DNA from: JALYUM01 sp036688685 | Lineage (GTDB): Bacteria > Pseudomonadota > Gammaproteobacteria > Burkholderiales > Burkholderiaceae_D | Length of the DNA stretch: 64,000 nucleotides | Reading direction: 5' to 3' | NCBI RefSeq assembly: GCF_036688685.1 | Contig: NZ_JAQQPS010000021.1 | Coordinates: forward strand, 1-64,000 | Shown here: piece after piece, positions 1 through 8,546 of the stretch | Numbering within the stretch: position 1 is the first letter of the stretch | Layout: each line of letters starts with the position of its first letter | Program-made: the position numbers and the translations under genes | Notes under the pieces: generated by a model | The model's input: only the letters and a program-made list of their open reading frames with translations | What the model was told of the DNA's origin: nothing | The model's database searches: none

Positions 1-305
1 CGGCCTGGGTGCATGCCCCCCATCCGCGCCGGCTGCGCCATGCCCCGGCCGGCTCGCTGCCACGCTGGCTGGCGCGCTATGTGTACTCGCTGCGTGCGCG
101 CCTGGCGCCGGCGCTCGCCACCACGCCGGCGCTGGTCGGGCGCGCGTTCACCGGCGCCGCCGCGCAGCTGTGGGTGTCGGAAGGCGAGATGGTGCTGGTG
201 ACGCCGCTCGACGGGCATCCGCTCGTGTGGCGGCTCGCCGGACTGGACCGCGATCCGGGGCCGCTGCCCGGCACGGGGCGCAGCCTGCGCCTGGTGTTCG
301 ATTGA
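1..305 (+). CDS. C-terminal fragment of an eCIS-linked protein of unknown function
   Basis: The reading frame is open to the left edge, so this is the tail of a longer gene; the GTG at position 9 is not a convincing start. The visible part has a basic, Arg/Leu-rich stretch followed by a compact beta-rich end (LWVSEGEMVLVTPLDGHP, then LVWRLAGLDRDPG) closing in LVFD. It stops 10 bases before the AAA+ ATPase gene on the same strand, so the two are probably co-transcribed. Proteins with a similar tail sit before the ATPase in contractile-injection loci; this is recalled family knowledge and not proven here. Its function is unknown. Confidence 0.55.
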   Translation, partial: AWVHAPHPRRLRHAPAGSLPRWLARYVYSLRARLAPALATTPALVGRAFTGAAAQLWVSEGEMVLVTPLDGHPLVWRLAGLDRDPGPLPGTGRSLRLVFD

Positions 306-315
306 CAGGCGCATC

Positions 316-2310
316 ATGAAACGCGAATACGTCGACCCCGACCAGGCCAGCACGGCCACCCTGCCGGCGCCAAGCGGTGACGCCTTTCGGGCGCTGCTGC
401 TGGCCGCCGCCTGGCGGGTGACGGCAACGCTGACCGGGCGCCTGGGCGAAGACCTCGTCGCCGAGCGCTTCCCGTTTTTGCTCGACTACGCCAGCGCGCT
501 GGAATCGGCCGAACAGGTGCTGCACCTGCCATTGCAGCGCCTGGCGCAAGCGGCCGAACTGTCGGCCAGCGCAGTCGAAATCTGGATGCTCAATGGCTTG
601 ATCGAAGAAGACGCCCGCTTCGGTCCGGTCTACCAGGCGCTCGATCCGGAGGATGGCGCGCGCCGTCCCGGCATGGCGCTGATGCAGTCCTGGTGGGGCA
701 CGCTGCCGCGCGAAGGACTGCGTCCGGCCCTGCGCGCACTGCTCGCATGCGGCCTGCTGCGGCCTTGCCAGCCCGGCGCCACGCGCGCCGACAGCAGCTA
801 CGAAGTGGAAGACAATTGCTGGTCTGCCGTGCGCGGCGAGGCCCCGGCGCAGCCGGTTCCCGGCGTGGTTCTGCGCGAGCTCGATGCCATGCCCGCACTG
901 GCGGATCTCACGCTCGACGATGCAACGCGCGCGACGCTCGCTGCCTTGGGACGCCTGGACGCCGATGCCCCGCTGGCGCCGCTGCACTACGCCACTGTCA
1001 TGGCGCGCGGCGCCGAACACAATGGCCGCACCAGTGTGCTGGCCGCGCTGGCCAGAGCCGAAGGGCGGCGCGCGTTGATCATCGACTGGCCGCCGATTAA
1101 TGCCGCTGCCGAGCCGCCGTGGCTGGGCGCGTTCGCTACGCTGGCCTGGGCGCGCCCGATCCTGCGCCTGCGCGCCAGCCCGGGCGAGCGCCTGCGCCTC
1201 CCAAGGCTGGCCGGCTACGAGGGCTGGATCGGCATTGTCTGTGGCAGCGACGATGCGATCGACGACCTGCCGGCACCAAGCCTGGTGCTACGCCTGCCGC
1301 TGCCCGATGCCACCTTGCGCGCGGCCCTGATCGCGCGCCATGGCGGGCCGGCGCTGGCCATGCACGCCGCTGACGTGGCGGCGCGGCTGCACCTGTCGAC
1401 CGGTTTCCTGGTGAGCGCGCTGCGCACCATGGTGGTGCCAGCCGATGCCGGCTGTGGCGCACTGGCGGCCGGCCTGCGCGAGGTGGCGCTGGCCGGCGGC
1501 GCCGGTGAACTGGACAACCTGGCGCGCCGGCTGGGCACCGGCGGCGCCGAGCGCGAGGGGCTGGTGCAGGACGCCGAACTGGCGCGCGACCTCGACACGC
1601 TGGCAGCGCGCTGCGCCCAGCGCGACCACCTGCGCGCAACCCTGCCCGGCCCGTTCGCAGCGCGCCTGAACGCAGGCGTGCGCGCGCTGTTCGCCGGGCC
1701 ATCCGGCACCGGCAAGACGCTGGCCGCCCAGGTGCTTGCCGCACGCCTGGGCGTGCCGCTGTACCGGCTCGACCTGGCGTCGGTGGTGAGCAAATACATC
1801 GGCGAAACCGAGCGCAACCTCGATCGCGTGCTGGCCGCCGCCGAGGCGCTCGATACCATGTTGCTGCTCGATGAGGGCGACGCCCTGCTCGCGCGCCGCA
1901 CCGACGTGGGCAACGCACACGACCGCTATGCCAACCTGGAAACCAACTTCCTGCTGCAACGCCTGGAAACCCACCGTGGCCTGGTGCTGGTGACCACCAA
2001 CGCCCTCGAACGCATCGACCCCGCTTTCCTGCGCCGCTTCGACCTGCTGGTGCATTTCCATGCGCCCGAACTGCAGCAGCGGCTGGCACTCTGGCGCGCC
2101 CACCTGCCGCCTGATCACACGGTGCCCGACGCCGCGCTCGCACGGATCGCCGAATCCTGCCTGCTGACCGGCGGGCAGGTACGCAACGTGGTCCTCGATA
2201 CGGCGTCGGCGGCGCTGGTGCAGTCAGGCCACGTGACCGAAGCGCTGCTGATGGCCGCGCTGCGGCGCGAGTACCGGCGCGGCGACGCCCTGTTCCCGCT
2301 GGGGCGCTGA
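316..2310 (+). CDS. AAA+ ATPase of an extracellular contractile injection system (Afp15/Pvc15-like)
   Basis: This is a 664-residue protein with one C-terminal AAA+ module. Walker A is GPSGTGKT at residues 461-468, Walker B is MLLLDEGD at 515-522, a sensor-1 like LVTTN lies at 558-562, and an RRF at 573-575 is the likely arginine-finger region. The first ~430 residues are family-specific and include a degenerate, P-loop-less AAA-like half. ATPases of this architecture accompany phage-tail-like injection systems, where Afp15/Pvc15 helps assemble or load the particle. It lies between the partial upstream gene and a large modular protein 4 bases downstream, consistent with an operon. The eCIS assignment rests on architecture and neighbours because no sheath or tube genes are inside the window. 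The ATPase call is certain and the system is likely. Confidence 0.75.
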   Translation: MKREYVDPDQASTATLPAPSGDAFRALLLAAAWRVTATLTGRLGEDLVAERFPFLLDYASALESAEQVLHLPLQRLAQAAELSASAVEIWMLNGLIEEDARFGPVYQALDPEDGARRPGMALMQSWWGTLPREGLRPALRALLACGLLRPCQPGATRADSSYEVEDNCWSAVRGEAPAQPVPGVVLRELDAMPALADLTLDDATRATLAALGRLDADAPLAPLHYATVMARGAEHNGRTSVLAALARAEGRRALIIDWPPINAAAEPPWLGAFATLAWARPILRLRASPGERLRLPRLAGYEGWIGIVCGSDDAIDDLPAPSLVLRLPLPDATLRAALIARHGGPALAMHAADVAARLHLSTGFLVSALRTMVVPADAGCGALAAGLREVALAGGAGELDNLARRLGTGGAEREGLVQDAELARDLDTLAARCAQRDHLRATLPGPFAARLNAGVRALFAGPSGTGKTLAAQVLAARLGVPLYRLDLASVVSKYIGETERNLDRVLAAAEALDTMLLLDEGDALLARRTDVGNAHDRYANLETNFLLQRLETHRGLVLVTTNALERIDPAFLRRFDLLVHFHAPELQQRLALWRAHLPPDHTVPDAALARIAESCLLTGGQVRNVVLDTASAALVQSGHVTEALLMAALRREYRRGDALFPLGR

Positions 2311-2314
2311 GGCC

Positions 2315-5300
2315 ATGTGCGCCCTCGCCGTTCGCGCCACGCCGCGCCGGGTCGCCAGGCCCAAGTCCGATCCACGCTATCTGGCCGTCACCGACCAGGT
2401 CAAGGCCGGCGCGACCAGACTGAAACAGCACGCGCCGCCAGCCAAAAAGGCGCGCGAAGCGTCGCACTCGGCCAAAGCGCCGGCCAACGAGCGCGTCGCC
2501 GCGGCCAAGGCCAAAGCAGTCGATGAGGTGAAAGCGGCGCCGACGCCCAGGCCGCAGCCGCAATCATTCAAGGCCCAGTTGCGCGCCGAGATCGACAAGG
2601 CGATGCCGAAGACCCTCGGCGACACCGAAAAATTCATGGATGGCGGCGTTGCCAGCACGATGAAACGCGCGCTCGGCGGCGGCGTCGACCAGCAAACGCA
2701 TGACGCCAGCGGTCCCCTGGAGACGGCGACAAAAAAAGCACCCGACAGCGGTGCCGTGCCGGCCCAGCCCTCGACCACCCTGCCCGCCGAACCCACGCCA
2801 CTGGCGCCCCCGGTCGCTGGCGCCAGCGCCATGCCGGCGCCGGCAAGCGCCGCCGACGTGACGCTCGACCAATCGAAAAAAGACACGGCGCAGGCGCTGG
2901 ACGACGAAAAAATCAAGCCCGACACGCTGCAAAAGGCCAACGATCCACGTTTCTCGGCGGTGGCGGGCGCGCAGGCGCAGGTCGCGGCCCAGGCCGACAA
3001 GGGGCCGCCCGGCTTTCGGGCCAACGAGGCGGCGCTACTGGCCGGCGCGCGCGCAAAGGCAGGATCGAGTAGCAAACAAGGCACCTTGCTGCTGGCCGGG
3101 ACGCGCGGCGCCGGCAATGCCAAAGTAATGACGCGCCAGCAGCAGCAGGCCGCCAGGGAAGAAGCCGAGCGCAAAAAGGTCGCCGCCGACATCGAAGCCA
3201 TCTACAGCGACACCAGGGCCAAAGTGGAAGGCAACCTTGGCAAGCTCGACGCGGAGGTATCGGCACTGTTCGATCCCGGCATCGCGGCGGCCCTGGCGGC
3301 GATGAAAACGTGGGTCGACGACAAACTCTTTAACTACAAGCTGGAACGCTACCTGTCGATTCCACTGGTCGGTCTGGCGCGCTGGGTTGCCGACCAGGTG
3401 CTTGGCCTGCCGCCCGAGGTGAATGCCTTTTATGTGCAGGGACGGCTGGTGTTCCAGGCCGCGATGGACCGGCTCATCGACCGTGTCGCCGACCTGGTCG
3501 AGACGCGGCTGGCGCAGGCCAAGGCCGATATCGCCGGCGGCCAGAAACGGATCAGCGCCTACGTCGCGCAGCTGCCGGCCGGCCTGAAGGCGGCCGGCGA
3601 GGCGGCCGAAAGCGCCGTGGCCGATCGGTTTGCCGAGCTGGCAGCGAGCATCGACGAAAAAAAGGACGCGCTGGCGTCGGCGCTGGCCTCGCAATACAAG
3701 GATGCGTTCGACAAGGCCGACGAATCGCTCAAGCAGATGCAGGACGAAAACAAGAGCCTGCTCCAGCAGTTTGCCGAGAAGCTGGGCGAAATCGTCAAGG
3801 CGATGATGGCGTTCAAGGCGCAACTGCTCGGACTCATCAAAAAGGGGCAGGAAACCATCCAGCTCATCCTCGACGATCCGATCGGCTTCCTGGGCAACCT
3901 GCTCGCTGCGGTCAAGGGCGGCTTCAACGCGTTTGTGGGCAATATCTGGACGCACCTGCAGGCCGGCTTCATCAAATGGCTGTTCGCCTCGCTGGCATCG
4001 GCCGGCATCGCCCTGCCGGCCGACCTGACCCTGCCGAGCATTCTGAAACTCGTGCTGGGGGTGCTGGGGATCACGTACGAGAAAATGCGCGCCAAGGCCG
4101 TCAAGCTGATCGGCGAGCGCGCGGTAGGTGTGATCGAGAAGGTGGCGGAATACGTCAAGGCCCTGATCGAAGGCGGTGTGGCCAAACTGTGGGAACTGGT
4201 CAAGGAAGACCTGGCCAACCTGAAGGACATGGTCATCGGCGCCATCCAGGACTGGCTGATCGAAACCGTCATCAAGCAGGCGGTGGCGAAGGTGGTCTCG
4301 ATGTTCAATCCGGCCGGCGCCATCGTGCAGGCGGTCATCGCGATCTACAACGTGGTGATGTTCGTCATCGAAAAAGCGCAGCAGATCATGACGCTGGTCG
4401 AGGCGGTGGTCAATTCCGTGCATGCGATTGCCACCGGCGCGATCGGCGGCGCCATCAGCTGGATCGAGAAGGCGCTGGCCAGCGCAATTCCCGTCGTGAT
4501 CGGCTTCCTGGCCCGGCTGATCGGCCTGGGCGGCATCAGCGACAAGATCAAAAAATTCATCGAGAAGGTGCAGGCCAGGGTCGACAAGGCGATCGACAAG
4601 GCCATCGCGAAGGTGGTCGCGATGGTCAAGAAGCTGTTTGGCAAGCTCAAGGCTGGGGCGGAAAAGCTCGTCGAATGGTGGAAGAAGAAGCTGCCCTTCA
4701 AAGGTGGCGGTGAAAGCCACACGCTGCAATTCGACGGCAGCGAAGATAGCGCGCGCCTGGCCGTTCACAGCGGCACGCCGCAAAAGCCAGGTCGCTTTGT
4801 CCAGCGCTTCGTGTCGATGAAAGGTACCGCGGCCAACATCACCAGGGTCCGAGAACTCGAGGCTGAAATCAGCGCGATCCAGAAGGCGCTGTTCGATAAC
4901 AAGAAAGACAAGCAGCGGGTGGCGGACTTGTCAAAGGAACTCAACCCCAAGCTCGACCAGATGACAGCTATTCTGACGAGCCTGCTCGTCACTGGCGCTG
5001 AGGTCGGCAGCAAGGATAACCCGGTGTTGATCGACTATCCGAAACGCAAAGCTTCCAGCTATGTAACGTTGTACATCGGCCCACCTGTTCCCGATGGCGT
5101 CACGATCCAGCAGACAGTCCTGGCAGCGCTTGCTGCCAAAAAGCATGAAGTTGCCAAGGAGGAGCTGACCGCCAAGTTGGGAAAAGAAGTGGTTGGCGAC
5201 TGGAACGGTGAGGTCAAGGTCTATCCTCCAACCAGCAGGAAAACGCTCGATGGCGAAAAGGTTGGACTGTCGAGCCAGTTCGCGTCGCTGGCCACTGGCG

Positions 5301-5605
5301 TGTTGCTCACCTACGACGGAAAGGAGAGTACCGGTGGTGGCGGCCTGATCAACAAAAAGTTCGCACGGTACGGCTTCTCGCCAACGGGTGACAAACTCGA
5401 CGGCGACCATGTCCTGGAACGCCAGCTTGGCGGACCAGACCGCCTGGATAATCTCTGGCCCTTGGCAAGTGGAGAAAACCGCAGCAGCGGCGCGAAAGTG
5501 AAGAGCCTGAAGGTAAAAATCGGCGAAGAAGAAAAAAAAGTACACCAGGTGCGGGAAGAAGCCAAGAAACCCATTTATTTGCTGGTCAGAAGCACAAGAG
5601 GGTGA
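2315..5605 (+). CDS. Large eCIS-associated modular protein with C-terminal HNH-like nuclease tip (candidate effector)
   Basis: This is a 1096-residue protein starting 4 bases after the ATPase stop. An Ala/Pro/Lys-rich, probably disordered region covers about residues 1-230. A charged helical and coiled-coil stretch spans about 280-510. A long amphipathic and hydrophobic helical region covers about 530-780. A globular end follows from about 800. Near the end, D1031-H1032 with ERQLGGPDRLDNLWPL (1035-1050) and N1055-R1056 resemble the DH...N...N core of HNH/ENDO VII-type toxin nucleases. No signal peptide is seen. The layout suits a carried effector or payload, but a structural role for the helical body is possible. 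No small immunity-like gene follows; the next gene is on the other strand. The last ~750 bases look less GC-rich at third positions than the front, as exchangeable toxin tips often do. Confidence 0.6.
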   Translation: MCALAVRATPRRVARPKSDPRYLAVTDQVKAGATRLKQHAPPAKKAREASHSAKAPANERVAAAKAKAVDEVKAAPTPRPQPQSFKAQLRAEIDKAMPKTLGDTEKFMDGGVASTMKRALGGGVDQQTHDASGPLETATKKAPDSGAVPAQPSTTLPAEPTPLAPPVAGASAMPAPASAADVTLDQSKKDTAQALDDEKIKPDTLQKANDPRFSAVAGAQAQVAAQADKGPPGFRANEAALLAGARAKAGSSSKQGTLLLAGTRGAGNAKVMTRQQQQAAREEAERKKVAADIEAIYSDTRAKVEGNLGKLDAEVSALFDPGIAAALAAMKTWVDDKLFNYKLERYLSIPLVGLARWVADQVLGLPPEVNAFYVQGRLVFQAAMDRLIDRVADLVETRLAQAKADIAGGQKRISAYVAQLPAGLKAAGEAAESAVADRFAELAASIDEKKDALASALASQYKDAFDKADESLKQMQDENKSLLQQFAEKLGEIVKAMMAFKAQLLGLIKKGQETIQLILDDPIGFLGNLLAAVKGGFNAFVGNIWTHLQAGFIKWLFASLASAGIALPADLTLPSILKLVLGVLGITYEKMRAKAVKLIGERAVGVIEKVAEYVKALIEGGVAKLWELVKEDLANLKDMVIGAIQDWLIETVIKQAVAKVVSMFNPAGAIVQAVIAIYNVVMFVIEKAQQIMTLVEAVVNSVHAIATGAIGGAISWIEKALASAIPVVIGFLARLIGLGGISDKIKKFIEKVQARVDKAIDKAIAKVVAMVKKLFGKLKAGAEKLVEWWKKKLPFKGGGESHTLQFDGSEDSARLAVHSGTPQKPGRFVQRFVSMKGTAANITRVRELEAEISAIQKALFDNKKDKQRVADLSKELNPKLDQMTAILTSLLVTGAEVGSKDNPVLIDYPKRKASSYVTLYIGPPVPDGVTIQQTVLAALAAKKHEVAKEELTAKLGKEVVGDWNGEVKVYPPTSRKTLDGEKVGLSSQFASLATGVLLTYDGKESTGGGGLINKKFARYGFSPTGDKLDGDHVLERQLGGPDRLDNLWPLASGENRSSGAKVKSLKVKIGEEEKKVHQVREEAKKPIYLLVRSTRG

Positions 5606-5651
5606 CAGAGCATGCCTGGCAATGCACGCAGCGTGCCGGGCCAGAAGCACG

Positions 5652-6758
5652 CTAGCGCCGCAGCCGCACCGGTACCGGCTGCGTCAGCCCGTCAACGTAA
5701 AAATCGAAGAAGCGGCGATTGTCGAAGCGCTCGACGATCCATGCCGGCTGCAGGCCGGGGCGCGCGCTCGCCCACGCGCGCGCGCGGCCATTCTCCGGCC
5801 CCACCGCCGTCTCGACGTCGACCCACCGGCGCACCGCGCGGGTGGCGTAGGCCGGGTCGAGCAGGTAAGCGAGCGTCAGGGTGTCCCACACGTCGGTGCT
5901 GTAGGCCGGGTTGGTTTCGAAGCCGTTTTTGCCGTCATAGCCATAACCGTTGAGTTGCCCGAACAGGCGAGCGATGATGCCCTCCTTCGCCTCACCGTAC
6001 ACGACGCGGTCGTAGACGGCCTTGTCGAGCTTGACGGTATCGGTCACGTCGAGCGGGAAAATCACGTGCCGCAGCGGCAGCCGCAACACGGTACGGGCCG
6101 CCTCGGGATCGAACCACCAGTTAAATTCGGCGCGCGCCGAGGTGTTGCCCGGCACCTCGAAGGCGCCGCCCATGTAGATGATTTCCTTGATCAGGGGGAC
6201 GATGTCCGGATGGCGCCGCACGGCCAAGGCGATGTTCGTCAGCGGCCCGATGGCGAGGATGGTGACCTCACCCGGATGGCGGCGCACCGTGGCGGCGAGG
6301 AAGTCGGGCGCGCTTTGCGGGCGCACCGAGGTGCGGGTTGCAAACCCGTCCGGCGGCGCCACCAGGTCCGCGTCGACCAGCGGTTCCGGGCGGCGCCAGG
6401 CGCCCAGGTAGCCGTCGCCGCCCGGATACAGGCGCTGCTCTTCCAGGACGGTCGCCAGGTCGTGCGACAGGGGGCGGTTGGCGCCCGCATACACACCCAC
6501 GTCGCGCTCGATACCGAGCCGCTCCACCGCTTTCAAGGCCTCCGCCACTTCCTGGCGCAGCCACTGGTTGCCCGATACCACGGTCAAGCCCAGCAGTTCG
6601 ATGCGGCCGCGCGCATGCAGCTGCGCGGCGATGGCCAGCAGCTGGCCGTCGTCGTTGAGCGTGCCGAAGTCGCTGTCGATGATCACCCTGGGCGTTGCGG
6701 CCTGGCCGGTCCCGATCAGCGCGATCGCGCACGTCACGGCCATGAAAAGATTGCGCAT
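5652..6758 (-). CDS. Exported nucleoside hydrolase (inosine/uridine-preferring family)
   Basis: The 368-residue protein has a cleavable signal peptide (about 1-21, ending TGQA). Its N-terminal Asp cluster DSDFGTLNDD (residues 28-37) is a variant of the family's calcium-binding DTDxGxDD motif. The family hydrolyses the N-glycosidic bond of nucleosides to free base and ribose; with a signal peptide this one should act in the periplasm. ATG at 6758 is preferred to the adjacent GTG at 6761 because GGGAGA lies 5 bases before it. It follows the TrpF-like gene by 26 bases on the same strand. That transcript starts at a GGTAC-type operator, linking it to the PfkB kinase and purine permease. Substrate preference cannot be read from sequence. 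Confidence 0.8.
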   Translation of the reverse strand: MRNLFMAVTCAIALIGTGQAATPRVIIDSDFGTLNDDGQLLAIAAQLHARGRIELLGLTVVSGNQWLRQEVAEALKAVERLGIERDVGVYAGANRPLSHDLATVLEEQRLYPGGDGYLGAWRRPEPLVDADLVAPPDGFATRTSVRPQSAPDFLAATVRRHPGEVTILAIGPLTNIALAVRRHPDIVPLIKEIIYMGGAFEVPGNTSARAEFNWWFDPEAARTVLRLPLRHVIFPLDVTDTVKLDKAVYDRVVYGEAKEGIIARLFGQLNGYGYDGKNGFETNPAYSTDVWDTLTLAYLLDPAYATRAVRRWVDVETAVGPENGRARAWASARPGLQPAWIVERFDNRRFFDFYVDGLTQPVPVRLRR

Positions 6759-6784
6759 CACTGTCTCCCAACCATCGAATCAGT

Positions 6785-7438
6785 TCAGTCGAATACGGCG
6801 CGGCAGACTGCCTCGCACTTGGCCAGGTCGAAGCGGTTGTCGGTGCGCACGCCGGACTCCATGTCGATCCAGTAGGCCGCACCCGGCGCCACCGGCAGCG
6901 CAGCGAGCGTCGCGCGCACCGTGGCGGGATTGAGGCCGCCGGAGTAACCGCAAAACAGCTGTTCCGCATCGATGGCCGGCCACGCGGCAGGCCGCACACC
7001 GGTGCCGAACGAGACGTCGTACAGCCAGTCGACGCGGCCGTCACGCGGAAAGTCGCCCTGGCACTGCAGCGCCACGCGCACGCCATGGCTGGCGCCGAAA
7101 CGCGCGCCGTGCGCAATGTCACGCGCGCTGCTGCCGGCCCGTCCGTGGTTGACCTGCACCCGCGCAAAACCGGCCAGGTCGACTGTGACCGCCGCCCCTT
7201 CGACCACGGCCCGGGCGGCCTGGCCGCACAAGTGGGCGGACAGACGCAGCGGCGCGGCCTGCAGCACGCGCCGCACCTGCGCGCCGGGAAACAGGGGCGC
7301 GCCTTCCTGCGCCTGGTCGACCAGCACGCCCCATTCGATCGGATAGCGGGCCGACAGATCGAGCATGCCAGGCAGCAGGTCGGCACGGTCGATGCCGGTG
7401 AACGTAATATATTGTGGTGCCGTATAGAAATTGGTCAT
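6785..7438 (-). CDS. Phosphoribosylanthranilate isomerase-like (TrpF-like) TIM barrel protein
   Basis: The 217-residue soluble protein ends in IDMESGVRTDNRFDLAKC (about 188-205), which resembles the phosphate-binding end of TrpF barrels (D-x-x-SGVE...K-D). The N-terminal KxCG active-site segment of true TrpF is not present; the start reads YITFTGIDRADLLPG. It is therefore probably not a tryptophan biosynthesis enzyme. It is first in a two-gene operon with an exported nucleoside hydrolase, and it faces the PfkB/NCS2 operon across a region holding two regulator sites. A role on a phosphorylated ribose or ribosyl intermediate is an inference from context only. Confidence 0.6.
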   Translation of the reverse strand: MTNFYTAPQYITFTGIDRADLLPGMLDLSARYPIEWGVLVDQAQEGAPLFPGAQVRRVLQAAPLRLSAHLCGQAARAVVEGAAVTVDLAGFARVQVNHGRAGSSARDIAHGARFGASHGVRVALQCQGDFPRDGRVDWLYDVSFGTGVRPAAWPAIDAEQLFCGYSGGLNPATVRATLAALPVAPGAAYWIDMESGVRTDNRFDLAKCEAVCRAVFD

Positions 7439-7455
7439 GATCAGTGTTATATTTA

Positions 7456-7469
7456 TTGGTACGTACCAA
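7456..7469. promoter_or_regulatory. GntR-type operator, site 1 (perfect palindrome)
   Basis: TTGGTACGTACCAA is a perfect 14-bp palindrome lying 17 bases before the start of the TrpF-like gene. Its core TGGTACGTACCA recurs with small changes at three other places, all beside genes of the same cluster. The spacing suggests direct repression of the leftward operon by the GntR protein at 9913-10671. Confidence 0.75.
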
Positions 7470-7556
7470 CACTACCTGAAAAAGCCGGAATAGCCAATTT
7501 TTATTTTTGTATCAATACGCTTTTACCTGGCCTGGCAGGATGTCAGGCACGTCACT

Positions 7557-7570
7557 TTGGTACATACCAG
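7557..7570. promoter_or_regulatory. GntR-type operator, site 2
   Basis: TTGGTACATACCAG contains TGGTACATACCA, which differs from site 1 by one central base. It lies 40 bases before the ATG of the PfkB kinase gene, with its centre about 101 bases from site 1 in the same divergent promoter region. This fits control of the rightward kinase-permease operon. Confidence 0.7.
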
Positions 7571-7610
7571 CTCTCATCAATCCCTACTCACTTAATGCAG
7601 GAGCAAGTCG

Positions 7611-8546
7611 ATGGACGCAGCATTGAACTTCCCGGCCCAGCGCCGCTACGACCTGCTGGCGTTTGGCGACCCCACCCTCGACTTGCTGTTTACAGTGACG
7701 CGCGCGCCGGCGGCCGACCAGAAAGTGCTGGGGCGGCGCCTGCCGCCGGCGGCCGGCGGCACGGTCGCCAATGTCGCCTGCGCCGCGGCCCTGCTGGACC
7801 GGCCGACGCTGGCGTATGGCCGCGTGGCCGCTGACGGCGACGGCCAATTCCTGCGCCGCGCATACCAGCGTTTCGGCGTCGACACCGCCTGCCTGCGCGA
7901 CGTCGACGGTGCCGTCTCGCCCACCGCGCTGGTGATGATCGAAGCATCCGGCGAGAAAGCCCTGGTGTATGCCCCCATGCCGGGCCCGCTGCTGGAGCGC
8001 GCGAGCTTTGCCGCCGCTGCGGCGCAATGCCGCATGGTGTACGCCATGCCGTATGACCTGGCTGAATTCGATGAGGTGCACGCGCTCGCGCGCGCCGCCG
8101 GCTGCGCGCTGGCCATCGATATCGAAGCGGCGATGGTGTCCGGCCCGGACCAGCTGCAATATCTGCTGGCCAGGTGCGACCTGGCCTTCATGAACGACAC
8201 CACCTACCGCGCCATCATGGGCGCGCCGCCCGAGGCCGGCCAGCAGGCCGCCTTGCTGGCGCATGGTGCGCGCATGCTGGTGGTGAGCTGCGGCGCGCGC
8301 GGCGCCATGCTGGCGGCTCCCGGCCTGGCCCTGGCGCAAGCGGCCTTCGCCGCCGAGGTGGTCGACAGCACCGGCGCCGGCGACAGCTTCAATGGTGCCT
8401 TCCTGGCCGCCCTGCTCGAAGGTCAGGATAGCGCCGCCGCGCTGCGCTTCGCCTGTGCCGCCGGCAGCATCGCGGTCAGCGCCATGGGCGCGCGCGCGGC
8501 GCTGCCGACCCGGGTCAGAATTGCGGCGGTACTGGCGCATGCGTGA
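7611..8546 (+). CDS. PfkB-family carbohydrate/nucleoside kinase
   Basis: The 311-residue protein shows the PfkB signature STGAGDSFNGAF, with the catalytic Asp at 258 inside GAGD (255-258), and an N-terminal LAFGDPTLDLLF typical of the ribokinase fold. The family transfers phosphate from ATP to a sugar hydroxyl. Given the nucleoside hydrolase opposite and a purine permease downstream, ribose or a nucleoside is the likely substrate, but this is inferred. A GGAGC ribosome site precedes the ATG. The stop codon overlaps the start of the permease gene by 8 bases, so the two are translationally coupled. Confidence 0.85.
   Translation: MDAALNFPAQRRYDLLAFGDPTLDLLFTVTRAPAADQKVLGRRLPPAAGGTVANVACAAALLDRPTLAYGRVAADGDGQFLRRAYQRFGVDTACLRDVDGAVSPTALVMIEASGEKALVYAPMPGPLLERASFAAAAAQCRMVYAMPYDLAEFDEVHALARAAGCALAIDIEAAMVSGPDQLQYLLARCDLAFMNDTTYRAIMGAPPEAGQQAALLAHGARMLVVSCGARGAMLAAPGLALAQAAFAAEVVDSTGAGDSFNGAFLAALLEGQDSAAALRFACAAGSIAVSAMGARAALPTRVRIAAVLAHA

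Noticed and set aside
3035..4783. 582-codon minus-strand frame inside the large eCIS-linked gene
   Set aside because: It is His/Asp/Arg-rich, the typical antisense of a Lys/Glu/Ala helical protein, without a ribosome site.
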